In this document: piece after piece, positions 22,141 to 31,275 of the stretch
Layout: each line of letters opens with the position of its first letter
How positions within the stretch are numbered: position 1 is the stretch's first letter
Source: a virus
Length of the DNA: 49,791 nt
Reading direction: 5' to 3' (one strand)
Virus record (IMG/VR): IMGVR_UViG_3300034073_003786
Coordinates: 1-49,791 of that record
Notes under the pieces: generated by a model
Database searches by the model: none
The model's input: the letters and a program-made list of their open reading frames with translations, nothing else
What the model was told of the DNA's origin: nothing
Program-made: the position numbers and the translations under genes

Positions 22141-22191
22141 TGAAAGTGATGAGAATCGAACCCATAAAACTCACCAATTGAGTTCACTTTT
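22141..22191 (-). pseudogene. tRNA remnant without anticodon arm
   Basis: On the minus strand a 51-nt element reads as a tRNA from which the anticodon arm is gone. It has acceptor AAAAGTG (22185-22191) pairing with CACTTTC (22142-22148) in 6 of 7 positions, AA linker, D-arm CTC-AATTGGT-GAG (loop with the G-G pair), only four T, T-arm ATGGG-TTCGATT-CTCAT (22149-22165), and discriminator A. It begins 4 nt after the stop of the Phd-like gene. It is either a decayed tRNA or a tRNA-like processing or attachment element. Confidence 0.7.
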
Positions 22192-22195
22192 TGTT

Positions 22196-22369
22196 TTATG
22201 AAGCTTCGTTATTTAATTCGACATAAATTTTCATCAATTCATCATCTGCAGGAATCATAACTGTTGCTTGTCCATCAGAATTCATAATTCCAATGTGCTC
22301 ACCCTTTTCCACACGTTCGATTAATTCATCAAAAAGCTCTTGAAATTCTTCTGTTGTAAAAATTTCCAT
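22196..22369 (-). CDS. Phd/YefM-like antitoxin, orphan, 57 aa
   Basis: The sequence shows the N-terminal domain of prevent-host-death antitoxins: a helix (EEFQELFDELIERVEKGE), strand HIGIMNSDGQATVMIP, then DDELMKIYVEL. In that family this domain binds DNA as a dimer and the C-terminal tail neutralises a Doc/YoeB toxin. Here the tail is almost absent and no toxin-like gene is next to it, so it may be an orphan regulator or an anti-toxin against host systems. ATG 22369 lies 2 nt after the upstream stop. Confidence 0.72.
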   Translation of the reverse strand: MEIFTTEEFQELFDELIERVEKGEHIGIMNSDGQATVMIPADDELMKIYVELNNEAS

Positions 22370-22371
22370 GA

Positions 22372-22566
22372 TCAAAAGGGATTTGAATAAACCAGTGTGT
22401 CTTCATCAAGTTTATTTCTAACAATTTCTAATACGTTCATGAATTGGTCTACAGTTTCACATTCCACAATTCGTTCGTCACCTTCATTTGAATAAAGGTA
22501 AAATTTTCGAGAAAGTGTATCGACCACGCAACGAGTCAGAAATTCTTCAGTGTTAGAGGGCATCAT
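22372..22566 (-). CDS. Hypothetical partner of the Phd-like gene, 64 aa
   Basis: Start ATG 22566 (or the adjacent ATG 22563). A small alpha/beta protein (RKFYLYSNEGDERIVECE, then DQFMNVLEIVRNKL, ending DEDTLVYSNPF). It is first in a two-gene unit from a strong promoter. It does not look like a Doc, RelE or YoeB toxin (no catalytic pattern). Confidence 0.65.
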   Translation of the reverse strand: MMPSNTEEFLTRCVVDTLSRKFYLYSNEGDERIVECETVDQFMNVLEIVRNKLDEDTLVYSNPF

Positions 22567-22585
22567 GATTTTTCAGTTCCCACAC

Positions 22586-22614
22586 ACTATAGGACACTTT
22601 GGTTCTGCTGTCAA
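22586..22614 (-). promoter_or_regulatory. Strong sigma70-type promoter inside the fibre cluster
   Basis: TTGACA (22609-22614), 17-nt spacer, TATAGT (22586-22591) on the minus strand. The transcript would begin about 13 nt before ATG 22566. Confidence 0.85.
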
Positions 22615-22625
22615 CCTTTAAGCAC

Positions 22626-24719
22626 CTATCCACTAATTTTTTCTATTTTTGAATGCAATTCTTTAATACATTCTATTAATGCTGCAACTAATCCACTATA
22701 ATTGACTGTTTTTTTGTTATCTGTAGTGAAAACAAGTTCTGGAAATATTTTTTCAACATCTTGTGCTAGCACACCCATTGATGGATTATTAGTATCTTTC
22801 CAGTTAAAAGTTATACCTCTGAGTTGATTAATTTTTTCGATTGGATTTTCAATACTTTTTATATTATATTTTAAATTTTCGTCAGATGATGAGGTAAAAT
22901 CAACTGCAGTTATATATCCAGTAGAAGGATTAAATGTTAATTTAGATGTTGTTATTCCGATTGAAGTAGAAAGTCCAACATTAGTCGCATATGTGAGATA
23001 ATATTCGGAATTGGTTGAAGAATCATCATATATTAATATTTCATTTGAACCTTGAAGACCTTGAGTACCCTGAAAATTACTTAAAGGTCCTTGAAGACCT
23101 TGAAGACCTTGAAAATTGCTTAAAGATCCCTGAAGTCCTTGAAGACCTTGAAGACCTTGAGTACCCTGAAGACCTTGAGTACCCTGAAAATTACTTAAAG
23201 ATCCTTGAAGACCTTGAAGACCCTGAAGACCCTGAAGACCTTGAGTACCCTGAAGACCTTGAGTACCCTGAAGTCCTTGAGTTCCCTGAAAATTACTTAA
23301 AGATCCTTGAAGACCTTGAAGACCCTGAAGACCCTGAAGACCCTGAAGACCCTGAAGACCTTGAAGACCTTGAGTGCCTTGAAGTCCTTGAGTACCTTGA
23401 AAATTACTTAAAGCACCTTGTATTCCCCTAACATAATTTCCTAAATCATAAACAATAGCATCAATAACATCACCTACACTTGCACCATCTACTAAATTTA
23501 CATAAATGCCATCAGTTGCAACGTATTCTGATGGTGTTAAATGTGATCCATTCAAATAAATTTCAATAAAGTCTTCAGTATACCAAACATCTCCACTTGC
23601 ACTAAATTGAGTTTGTCCCTCAGTAGAGGTAAAAGTATACGTAGTTATTGTGGATGCGTAAGTTGGTTCTGCCGCTAATCCTTGAATACCTTGAATACCT
23701 TGAAGTCCTTGAACACCTTGAAGTCCTTGAACACCTTGAACACCTTGAGTACCCTGAAAATCACTTAAAGAACCTTGAAGTCCTTGTCTCCCTTGAGTAC
23801 CTTGTGTTCCTTGAGCACCTTGTGTTCCTTGAAAATTACTTAAAGAACCTTGAAGTCCTTGTGTCCCTTGAGCACCTTGAACACCTTGAGTTCCTTGAAG
23901 ACCTTGAGTTCCTTGAAGACCTTGAGTTCCTTGAGTTCCTTGAGCACCTTGAAGACCTTGAAGACCTTGAGTACCTTGAAGACCTTGAAGTCCTTGAGTG
24001 CCCTGAAAATTACTTAAAGAACCTTGAAGACCTTGAAGACCTTGAGTACCCTGAAGACCTTGAAGACCTTGAAGACCTTGCGTACCTTGAAGACCTTGAA
24101 GACCTTGAAGACCTTGAATTCCTTGAAGTCCTTGAGTGCCCTGAAAATTACTTAAAGATCCTTGAGCACCTTGAAGACCTTGAGCACCTTGAAGACCTTG
24201 AGCACCTTGAAGACCTTGAGCACCTTGAAGACCTTGAGCACCTTGAAGACCTTGAGTACCCTGAAAATTACTTAAAGAACCTTGAAGACCTTGGAGACCT
24301 TGAGTACCTTGAAGACCTTGAGCACCTTGAAGACCTTGAGCACCTTGAAGACCTTGAGTTCCTTGAAGACCTTGAGTTCCTTGAGCACCTTGAAGACCTT
24401 GAGTACCTTGAAAATTACCTAAAGAACCTTGTGTTCCTTGAAAATTACTTAAAGCGCCTTGAACACCCTGAGAACCATCTTGTCCAGAACCCTGTTGATC
24501 AGTTGATTTAATCCAATATCTACTTCCAAGATACCCATCAACAGAAATTAAAACATACTGTTCTCCTTCTGGAACAGGTTTTACTCCAACAGATGATACT
24601 CCAACTATAGGATCACCTAAATCTGGTTCGGCTTGCTCTAAACCAAGAAACTCATATCTATCTGAGGTTATTCCTGTCTGATCAAATTTTTTTACTCTTC
24701 CAGAATTATATTTTCCCAT
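22626..24719 (-). CDS. Collagen-like tail fibre with S74 chaperone, 697 aa
   Basis: Order seen: N-terminal attachment part (~1-85, [19 protein letters not shown]), collagen-like Gly-X-Y block (~86-350, units such as [12 protein letters not shown]), a globular beta domain (~353-435, [20 protein letters not shown]), a second shorter Gly-X-Y block, then a C-terminal S74 chaperone ([32 protein letters not shown]). The X and Y positions are Leu, Thr, Ala, Gln and Arg, with very little proline. About 12 'LSNFQG' interruptions break the triplet phase. Likely a trimeric side fibre; the S74 domain is known to fold and then cleave such trimers. Confidence 0.88.
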   Translation of the reverse strand: MGKYNSGRVKKFDQTGITSDRYEFLGLEQAEPDLGDPIVGVSSVGVKPVPEGEQYVLISVDGYLGSRYWIKSTDQQGSGQDGSQGVQGALSNFQGTQGSLGNFQGTQGLQGAQGTQGLQGTQGLQGAQGLQGAQGLQGTQGLQGLQGSLSNFQGTQGLQGAQGLQGAQGLQGAQGLQGAQGLQGAQGSLSNFQGTQGLQGIQGLQGLQGLQGTQGLQGLQGLQGTQGLQGLQGSLSNFQGTQGLQGLQGTQGLQGLQGAQGTQGTQGLQGTQGLQGTQGVQGAQGTQGLQGSLSNFQGTQGAQGTQGTQGRQGLQGSLSDFQGTQGVQGVQGLQGVQGLQGIQGIQGLAAEPTYASTITTYTFTSTEGQTQFSASGDVWYTEDFIEIYLNGSHLTPSEYVATDGIYVNLVDGASVGDVIDAIVYDLGNYVRGIQGALSNFQGTQGLQGTQGLQGLQGLQGLQGLQGLQGLQGSLSNFQGTQGLQGTQGLQGTQGLQGLQGLQGLQGSLSNFQGTQGLQGTQGLQGLQGLQGSLSNFQGLQGLQGPLSNFQGTQGLQGSNEILIYDDSSTNSEYYLTYATNVGLSTSIGITTSKLTFNPSTGYITAVDFTSSSDENLKYNIKSIENPIEKINQLRGITFNWKDTNNPSMGVLAQDVEKIFPELVFTTDNKKTVNYSGLVAALIECIKELHSKIEKISG
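23041..24470. repeat. Collagen-coding 9/18-bp repeat tract
   Basis: Two blocks (about 23041-23425 and 23680-24470) of 9-bp units (CCTTGAAGA and variants on the plus strand) encode Gly-X-Y triplets. Prone to slippage and misassembly. Confidence 0.9.
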
Positions 24720-24729
24720 ATCACTTTAA

Positions 24730-25092
24730 TTATTGTTTTGCTGTTTCAAGCACACTTAAAATTAGAGACAAGACACCATTTTCGTTACTTTGAATTTTAA
24801 TGATATCACTAGTTTCTAAAGCCAGTCTTCCATCAGAAACTAAATTATAACTATCATTAGGCGGAACTGGTACTGAATTTGCAATTTTATAATCTATGTT
24901 TGGTGTTTCTCTTGGTCTAGAATGAAATGCAGTTACAGTATATGTACTAGACGCTGCTCCAGAAGATACATTAACTACCTGAGACAAAATAACAATTGAA
25001 GAAACACCAATGGGACAAGTATAAATTCCCACATTGTCTGTAGTAATTCCAACTCTAATAGTTCTGAATTTATTAAGTGCAACTGCTGCCAT
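24730..25092 (-). CDS. Small virion structural protein, 120 aa (inferred)
   Basis: A beta-rich Ser/Thr/Val protein (FRTIRVGITTDNVGIYTCP, SSIVILSQVVNVSSGAAS) ending SLILSVLETAKQ. Its composition and place between two collagen fibres, 2 nt after one and 10 nt before the next, suggest a fibre accessory or trimer cap. I recall similar short proteins beside fibre genes in marine T4-like phages. Not otherwise identified. Confidence 0.65.
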   Translation of the reverse strand: MAAVALNKFRTIRVGITTDNVGIYTCPIGVSSIVILSQVVNVSSGAASSTYTVTAFHSRPRETPNIDYKIANSVPVPPNDSYNLVSDGRLALETSDIIKIQSNENGVLSLILSVLETAKQ

Positions 25093-25094
25093 TA

Positions 25095-28000
25095 CTATCC
25101 TAATGCAATAATTAAAGGTGTTACTGTATTTAACAAACTTTGATTAAACGCTCTTCCACTAATTGTTCCTGTAAGTTGATTAATCACTATACCCTCACCA
25201 ATTTGGAAGTTACCAGACTGGTTTGTGCTGGTGTAAACAACTTGACCACCATTTCTCATGTCAACTTCATTTTCTTGAATTGAAACACCACCTAATGCTG
25301 GTTTTGCACTATTGATATTAGTACCAGAACCTACCCATTCTAATGAAATTGATGTTGCAATTTGAAGACTTAATCTAGAAAAGTAAACAGTTGTTCCAAC
25401 ACTAACTATATTATTTAGATTTTGTGTAAGAGTAATTGTTGAAATTCCTGAGATTGGAAGAGTTGCAGATTCAATATTGTAATATAATGGATACATTACT
25501 GCCTCAGCCGTTGCTCCACCATCTATTACAATAGATGGTGGATTTAAATATTGACTACCATTACTAATGATATCAATAGAAGTAATTTGACCTGATTGAT
25601 TAACATTTGCCGATGCTTCGGCAGTAATTCCATTAGGACCTTCTGGATCTCCTAAAGTAACTGTTGGAGGATTATTTGGATCATATCCACTACCACCATC
25701 AATTACATTAATTGAATTGACCTGATAATATAATTCTCCAAAATATATTGCCTGACCATCATAAGGTCTATTTTTTCCAACGCCAGATACTACAATAACT
25801 GCAGTATCTTCTTCAGGTTCTTCTAAAACTTCTCCAGTATAACGATAAATTGATTTTGATTCATAATCGCCAACACCGTCAGATACTAAACCATAGTTAC
25901 CAAATGAACAATTTGAATTCGTAATATCACATTGTCCACCGGATTTAGTAAAAATTCCTATGTCATCACAAATAGTAAAAATTGAAACTAATTGAGAGTA
26001 TGCACCATTTGTAATAGATACTCCAATTCCACCTTGATTATATTGAGTGTATGAATCAACACTCATTGTACCAGTAACACCAATATCATCTTGATCACCT
26101 GGTTCTGCATTGAACCCATCAACTCTCATTCCAATACTATCGCCAATGAAGTTGGTACAATTTCTAATATAAGGTCCTTGTGTGATTGGTCCAACACCTC
26201 TAGAGTATGGTGGTTTAACGACGCCACCAGAAACATAACTGTGTGCCATTGGTGCAGTACCTACATTCACGGTAAAAGTAGTTCCTGTTCCAACTACACT
26301 TAAGACTCTAAAATTGTATCCATTATTTCCAGTTGGATAAATTGTTGTAGTTCCCGAACCACTTAAACAAGAGAACTCTAAATCTCTTAATGAAATAATA
26401 TCATTAACTTTTACATTTAATCCTGGGGCAACAATGGTAGTGATACCGCTAAGGTGATCGTATGATGCTGATGTAATTCCTATAGCACGATTAATTGCAT
26501 ACCCACCAGAAACATAATTGTGTGGTATTGTTGAAACACCAGTATAAACATCAAAAGAATTATCACTGTAAACTTTATTAACATAAAATTCATATCCATA
26601 ATATCCAGATGGAAATCTTTGTGTTGATATTGATCCACTAGATGAACAGGAGAACAATAAGTCACGTATTTCAACCATATCACCAACTTTAACTGACAAA
26701 CCTGGGGCTTTTAATGTAGTTTTACCAGAAGTCTCATTATATACTGCACTCGTAATGCCTACAACTGTTGTAAATCCTGTTCCTCTATTTCCAGGGTATG
26801 ATGTAGTAATTCCAGATTGTGAACCAAGACCAACAATTGTGGTAACTACACCAACACAAGAATGAATTGCCGACACAACATTTGCACATCCATTAATTGC
26901 ATTATTAAAACCAGTGTCTGGATCTACTTGCATTGAAAGATCCTTTACCTGAGTAAAATCATTTTGGAAATTCGTATATTTTTGCACACTTCCACCAGAA
27001 ACATAAGTATGTGGAAGAGTTGATTGACCAACTACAACTTCAAAAGTATTAATTCCTACTACTTTATTAACATTAAAAATGTAACCATAAGATCCAGTTG
27101 GATATGTTAATGTTAAAGGACCTGATGGACAAGTAAATCCCAAACCAATAATTTTTACTGAATCATTTTTGGACAATCCATGATTTATTGCTGTAATTGT
27201 AGTAATTCCAGTTATATTATCATATTCAGCATCTATTACTGTTGTACCAAGTCCAACAGGATATCCTCCCCAGGTAACATTATTAATTACTGCGCGTGAA
27301 ATTTCATATGAATAATTTAATGTTGCAATTGTTTGTTGAACTTCTTCGGGATTCTTAAGAATTTGTGGTATTAAATTCCAATTATCATCATAATATGATT
27401 TTCCTGCACCAACACACTTAGAATTTCCACCTCTGGTAATATCATGTATAATGCATTTCCAAATGTCTTTTACATCATCAGCACAATCTTGACTTTCAAG
27501 TGTTACACCGTAAATTGTTGTTACTCCCACAGAATAGTTAAAATCACCAAGAATATTTGTAATAATTCCTGCACGATTCTGTATTGTAGAAACAACACCA
27601 ACACAACCACCAGGAACTAAAATTGGAGAATAACTAAAATCTTGTACTAATGAACTATATGTAGTAACTCCAGAAAGTGACGCATAATCTGTATTATCAA
27701 TAACATGAGTTGCAATACCTATAGCATAATTAATTGCATCAATAGTTGCTTCTTTAACACTATAACCATTAAGATCGTTACCAGTAATGTGTAAAAGTGT
27801 TCCTTCAGAACTATAGTAAGATAATCCAGCACCAATTGATTTTTTATTACTTCCCGCCTTTAAATCGTATGAAATTGCATCAATAATTGACTTAATATCA
27901 TCCTCACAGTTTACTGGATCAGTTGCAATTCCTGAAGAATTTACAACAGTAAATGCAGGATTCTTGTAATCTGTTGATGTTAAGAATCCAATTGTTTCTG

Positions 28001-31000
28001 CAGCAATAAAATCTTTATTTAAATCAATAAGTCTAGCAGCGTCTTGCTCCCTATGAGATCCTGCAAATCCACTAAATCCACTTGTTAAGAATCCTACAGA
28101 CTCTTGAGCAATGTAATCTAAATTATAACGAATCATTCTTGCAGCATCAAAAAATCTATCGGAAGAAACACCTTCTAAAGGTTGTAATGATATAACTGCT
28201 GCCCCATCAGTCATTGGTGCCGAAATAAAACTTAAATCTGTAACGTGACATCCATTATTAACATAAAATAAATCTCTATCACGATTAAGTGGTGTAATTA
28301 CACAATTTCTAAGTTCTGTTCCTTCAACAGAAACTGTTTTTGCAAGAACAATTGGATTATCTTCAAGATAAGTTCCAGGAAATACTTTGATTGTGTCACC
28401 AAATACGGCAACAGAGGCTGCAGACTTGATAGTTCTTTTTGGATAATTTTCAGCCAATCCAGTATTATTATCATTTCCATTTTGTGATACGTAAATAGTC
28501 TTTCCAACTGGTTTGTAAGCATCTACTGTTACAGCACCTTTACCAAAATCTTGAGAAGAACTAATGTCTACACCGATTCCAGGAATTAACTGAGTTACAA
28601 TACCAACTAAATTAATTCCCCCACCATAATAATCTGTTGCAGTTGCAGTTCCAACAACTGTTAAAGTATTTGTAATTGTGCTTGTTCCAATACCAATACT
28701 TCCAGATACTGGATCAAAAACTAATTTTTCTGGATTAGTAAAAACAGAAGATATTGAAGCGTTTGTTGTAGTTGAAAATGTTGGATAAGTAATATTATTT
28801 TCATAATAAGGTCTGACATCAATATTATTATTACCAATTGGTCCTTGAAGACCTTGAGTACCTTGAGTACCTTGAGCGCCTTGAGTACCTTGAGCGCCTT
28901 GAGTACCTTGAAGTCCTTGAATACCTTGAAGTCCTTGAATACCTTGAAGACCTTGAGTACCTTGAAGTCCTTGAAGACCTTGAGTTCCTTGAAGACCTTG
29001 AATACCTTGAATACCTTGAAGTCCTTGAGTACCCTGAGATCCTTGAGTACCCTGAGGTCCTTGAGTACCCTGAATTCCTTGACGACCTTGAGTACCCTGA
29101 AGACCTTGAAGACCTTGAGTACCCTGAAGACCTTGAGTACCCTGAAGACCTTGAGTACCCTGAAAATTACTTAAAGGTCCTTGAAGACCTTGGAGACCCT
29201 GAAGACCCTGAAGACCTTGAGTTCCTTGAAGACCTTGAGTTCCTTGAAGACCTTGAGTTCCTTGAAGACCTTGAGTTCCTTGACGACCTTGAAGACCCTG
29301 AAGACCCTGAAGACCCTGAAGACCCTGAAGACCCTGAAGACCTTGAATACCTTGGAGACCTTGAAGACCTTGAAGGCCTTGAAGACCTTGAGTACCCTGA
29401 AAATTACTTAAAGGTCCTTGAAGACCTTGAAGACCTTGAAGACCTTGACGACCTTGACGACCTTGAAGACCTTGTGTTCCTTGAGTGCCCTGAAAATCAT
29501 TTAAAGATCCTTGAAGACCCTGAAGACCTTGAAGTCCTTGATTACCTTGAAGACCTTGAGTACCTTGAGTACCTTGAAGACCTTGACGACCTTGAGTACC
29601 TTGAAGACCTTGACGACCTTGAGTACCTTGAAGACCTTGACGACCTTGAGTTCCCTGAAAATTACTTAAAGGTCCTTGAATACCTTGTGTTCCTTGATCA
29701 CCTTGATCACCAACACCTTGAAGTCCTTGAAGTCCTTGAGTGCCCTGAAAATTACTTAAAGATCCTTGAACACCCTGGTTACTTAAACCTTGAAGACCTT
29801 GAAGACCTTGAAGACCTTGGAGACCTTGTGTACCTTGAAAATTACTTAAAGTACCTTGAGTACCTTGATCACCAACACCTTGAGTACCTTGACGACCTTG
29901 AAGACCTTGAAGACCTTGAGTGCCCTGAAAATTACTTAAAGAACCTTGAAGACCCTGAAGACCCTGAAGACCTTGAGCACCTTGAGCACCTTGAGTTCCT
30001 TGAAGACCTTGAAGACCTTGAGTACCTTGAAAATTACTTAAAGTTCCTTGAAGACCTTGAGTACCCTGAAGACCTTGAAGTCCTTGCGTTCCTTGAAGAC
30101 CTTGAAGACCTTGAAGACCTTGAAGTCCTTGAGTGCCCTGAAAATTACTTAAAGATCCTTGAAGACCCTGAAGACCTTGAGTACCTTGATCACCAACACC
30201 TTGAGTACCTTGACGACCTTGAGCACCTTGAAGACCTTGAGTACCTTGAGTACCTTGAGCGCCTTGAGTACCTTGAGCGCCTTGAGTACCTTGAAAATCA
30301 TTTAAAGCTCCTTGAAGACCTTGAAGACCTTGAGTACCCTGAGTTCCTTGATCACCTTGAAGACCTTGCGTACCTTGAGTACCTTGACGACCTTGAGTTC
30401 CTTGAGCACCTTGGGTTCCTTGAGCACCTTGGGTTCCTTGACGACCTTGAAGACCTTGAGTACCCTGAAAATTACTTAAAGGTCCTTGAAGACCTTGAGT
30501 ACCTTGACGACCTTGAAGACCTTGAGTACCTTGACGACCTTGAAGACCTTGAGTACCCTGAAGACCTTGAGTACCCTGAAAATTACTTAAAGGTCCTTGT
30601 AGACCCTGAAGACCCTGAAGACCCTGAAGACCTTGAGTACCTTGACGACCTTGAGTACCCTGAAGTCCTTGAGTTCCCTGAAAATTACTTAAAGGTCCTT
30701 GAAGACCTTGAAGACCCTGAAGACCTTGAAGACCCTGAAGACCCTGAAGACCCTGAAGACCTTGAGTGCCCTGAAAATTACTTAAAGTTCCTTGAAGACC
30801 CTGAAGACCTTGGAGACCTTGGAGACCTTGGAGACCTTGGAGACCTTGGAGACCTTGGAGACCTTGAAGACCTTGGAGACCTTGAAGACCTTGGAGACCT
30901 TGAAGACCTTGAAGACCTTGAAGACCTTGAAGACCTTGAAGACCTTGTGTTCCTTGAGTGCCCTGAAAATTATTTAAAGATCCTTGAAGTCCTTGAGCAC

Positions 31001-31274
31001 CTTGAGTGCCTTGAGTACCTTGAAAATTACTTAAAGCACCTTGAAGACCTTGAAGACCTTGAAGACCTTGAAGACCTTGAAGACCTTGAGTTCCTTGAGT
31101 ACCTTGAAAATTACTTAAAGCACCTTGGAGACCTTGTGCTCCTTGAGCACCTTGAGCACCAAATTTTTCACCGGTGTCACCATTTATTGCATCACCATAA
31201 GCAACCATACCTTTAAAGAAAGTTACCTTTTCGTTAAAATAAGACTCGTTACCAGTTACTGTAATATCTGCCAT
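25095..31274 (-). CDS. Giant collagen-like/beta-helix tail fibre protein, 2,059 aa
   Basis: Residues ~1-35 are a virion attachment segment (DITVTGNESYFNEKVTFFKG). Residues ~40-815 are almost pure Gly-Leu-Gln/Gly-Thr-Gln collagen-like repeats with about 17 phase-breaking LSNFQG motifs. Then comes a beta-rich body: KTIYVSQNGNDNNTGLAENY and DTIKVFPGTYLED look like the entry of a pectin-lyase-type beta-helix, a helical duplication follows (ARMIRYNLDYIAQESVGFL, ARLIDLNKDFIAAETIGFL), and three ~95-aa repeats end in '(A/P)H.YVSGG'. The C-terminus lacks an S74 chaperone. Probably a long, kinked side fibre or host-range appendage. Confidence 0.85.
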   Translation of the reverse strand: MADITVTGNESYFNEKVTFFKGMVAYGDAINGDTGEKFGAQGAQGAQGLQGALSNFQGTQGTQGLQGLQGLQGLQGLQGALSNFQGTQGTQGAQGLQGSLNNFQGTQGTQGLQGLQGLQGLQGLQGLQGLQGLQGLQGLQGLQGLQGLQGLQGLQGLQGLQGTLSNFQGTQGLQGLQGLQGLQGLQGLQGLQGPLSNFQGTQGLQGTQGRQGTQGLQGLQGLQGLQGPLSNFQGTQGLQGTQGLQGRQGTQGLQGRQGTQGLQGPLSNFQGTQGLQGRQGTQGAQGTQGAQGTQGRQGTQGTQGLQGDQGTQGTQGLQGLQGALNDFQGTQGAQGTQGAQGTQGTQGLQGAQGRQGTQGVGDQGTQGLQGLQGSLSNFQGTQGLQGLQGLQGLQGTQGLQGLQGTQGLQGTLSNFQGTQGLQGLQGTQGAQGAQGLQGLQGLQGSLSNFQGTQGLQGLQGRQGTQGVGDQGTQGTLSNFQGTQGLQGLQGLQGLQGLSNQGVQGSLSNFQGTQGLQGLQGVGDQGDQGTQGIQGPLSNFQGTQGRQGLQGTQGRQGLQGTQGRQGLQGTQGTQGLQGNQGLQGLQGLQGSLNDFQGTQGTQGLQGRQGRQGLQGLQGLQGPLSNFQGTQGLQGLQGLQGLQGIQGLQGLQGLQGLQGLQGLQGRQGTQGLQGTQGLQGTQGLQGTQGLQGLQGLQGLQGPLSNFQGTQGLQGTQGLQGTQGLQGLQGTQGRQGIQGTQGPQGTQGSQGTQGLQGIQGIQGLQGTQGLQGLQGTQGLQGIQGLQGIQGLQGTQGAQGTQGAQGTQGTQGLQGPIGNNNIDVRPYYENNITYPTFSTTTNASISSVFTNPEKLVFDPVSGSIGIGTSTITNTLTVVGTATATDYYGGGINLVGIVTQLIPGIGVDISSSQDFGKGAVTVDAYKPVGKTIYVSQNGNDNNTGLAENYPKRTIKSAASVAVFGDTIKVFPGTYLEDNPIVLAKTVSVEGTELRNCVITPLNRDRDLFYVNNGCHVTDLSFISAPMTDGAAVISLQPLEGVSSDRFFDAARMIRYNLDYIAQESVGFLTSGFSGFAGSHREQDAARLIDLNKDFIAAETIGFLTSTDYKNPAFTVVNSSGIATDPVNCEDDIKSIIDAISYDLKAGSNKKSIGAGLSYYSSEGTLLHITGNDLNGYSVKEATIDAINYAIGIATHVIDNTDYASLSGVTTYSSLVQDFSYSPILVPGGCVGVVSTIQNRAGIITNILGDFNYSVGVTTIYGVTLESQDCADDVKDIWKCIIHDITRGGNSKCVGAGKSYYDDNWNLIPQILKNPEEVQQTIATLNYSYEISRAVINNVTWGGYPVGLGTTVIDAEYDNITGITTITAINHGLSKNDSVKIIGLGFTCPSGPLTLTYPTGSYGYIFNVNKVVGINTFEVVVGQSTLPHTYVSGGSVQKYTNFQNDFTQVKDLSMQVDPDTGFNNAINGCANVVSAIHSCVGVVTTIVGLGSQSGITTSYPGNRGTGFTTVVGITSAVYNETSGKTTLKAPGLSVKVGDMVEIRDLLFSCSSSGSISTQRFPSGYYGYEFYVNKVYSDNSFDVYTGVSTIPHNYVSGGYAINRAIGITSASYDHLSGITTIVAPGLNVKVNDIISLRDLEFSCLSGSGTTTIYPTGNNGYNFRVLSVVGTGTTFTVNVGTAPMAHSYVSGGVVKPPYSRGVGPITQGPYIRNCTNFIGDSIGMRVDGFNAEPGDQDDIGVTGTMSVDSYTQYNQGGIGVSITNGAYSQLVSIFTICDDIGIFTKSGGQCDITNSNCSFGNYGLVSDGVGDYESKSIYRYTGEVLEEPEEDTAVIVVSGVGKNRPYDGQAIYFGELYYQVNSINVIDGGSGYDPNNPPTVTLGDPEGPNGITAEASANVNQSGQITSIDIISNGSQYLNPPSIVIDGGATAEAVMYPLYYNIESATLPISGISTITLTQNLNNIVSVGTTVYFSRLSLQIATSISLEWVGSGTNINSAKPALGGVSIQENEVDMRNGGQVVYTSTNQSGNFQIGEGIVINQLTGTISGRAFNQSLLNTVTPLIIALG
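28840..31165. repeat. 2.3-kb collagen-coding repeat tract
   Basis: A near-uninterrupted run of 9-bp Gly-X-Y units. Long stretches (e.g. 30795-30945) differ by only one or two bases per unit. It is the largest repetitive block in the window. Confidence 0.92.
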
Positions 31275-31275
31275 A

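Noticed and set aside
22141-22191. Integrase attachment site
   Set aside because: No integrase gene is present in the window and T4-like phages are lytic; left only as a minor alternative.
22372-22566. Toxin partner for the Phd-like antitoxin
   Set aside because: The 64-aa protein has none of the Doc (HxFx[D/N]GN), RelE or YoeB signatures.
23041-31165. CRISPR array
   Set aside because: Repeats are 9/18-bp coding units without unique spacers, inside an open reading frame.
28838-31216. Plus-strand open frame of 792 codons (Leu-Glu-Asp repeats)
   Set aside because: It is the mirror image of the Gly-X-Y repeats; 9-bp units without stops stay open on both strands. No ribosome site and composition is an artefact. 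The same holds for 23015-23431 and 23648-24511.
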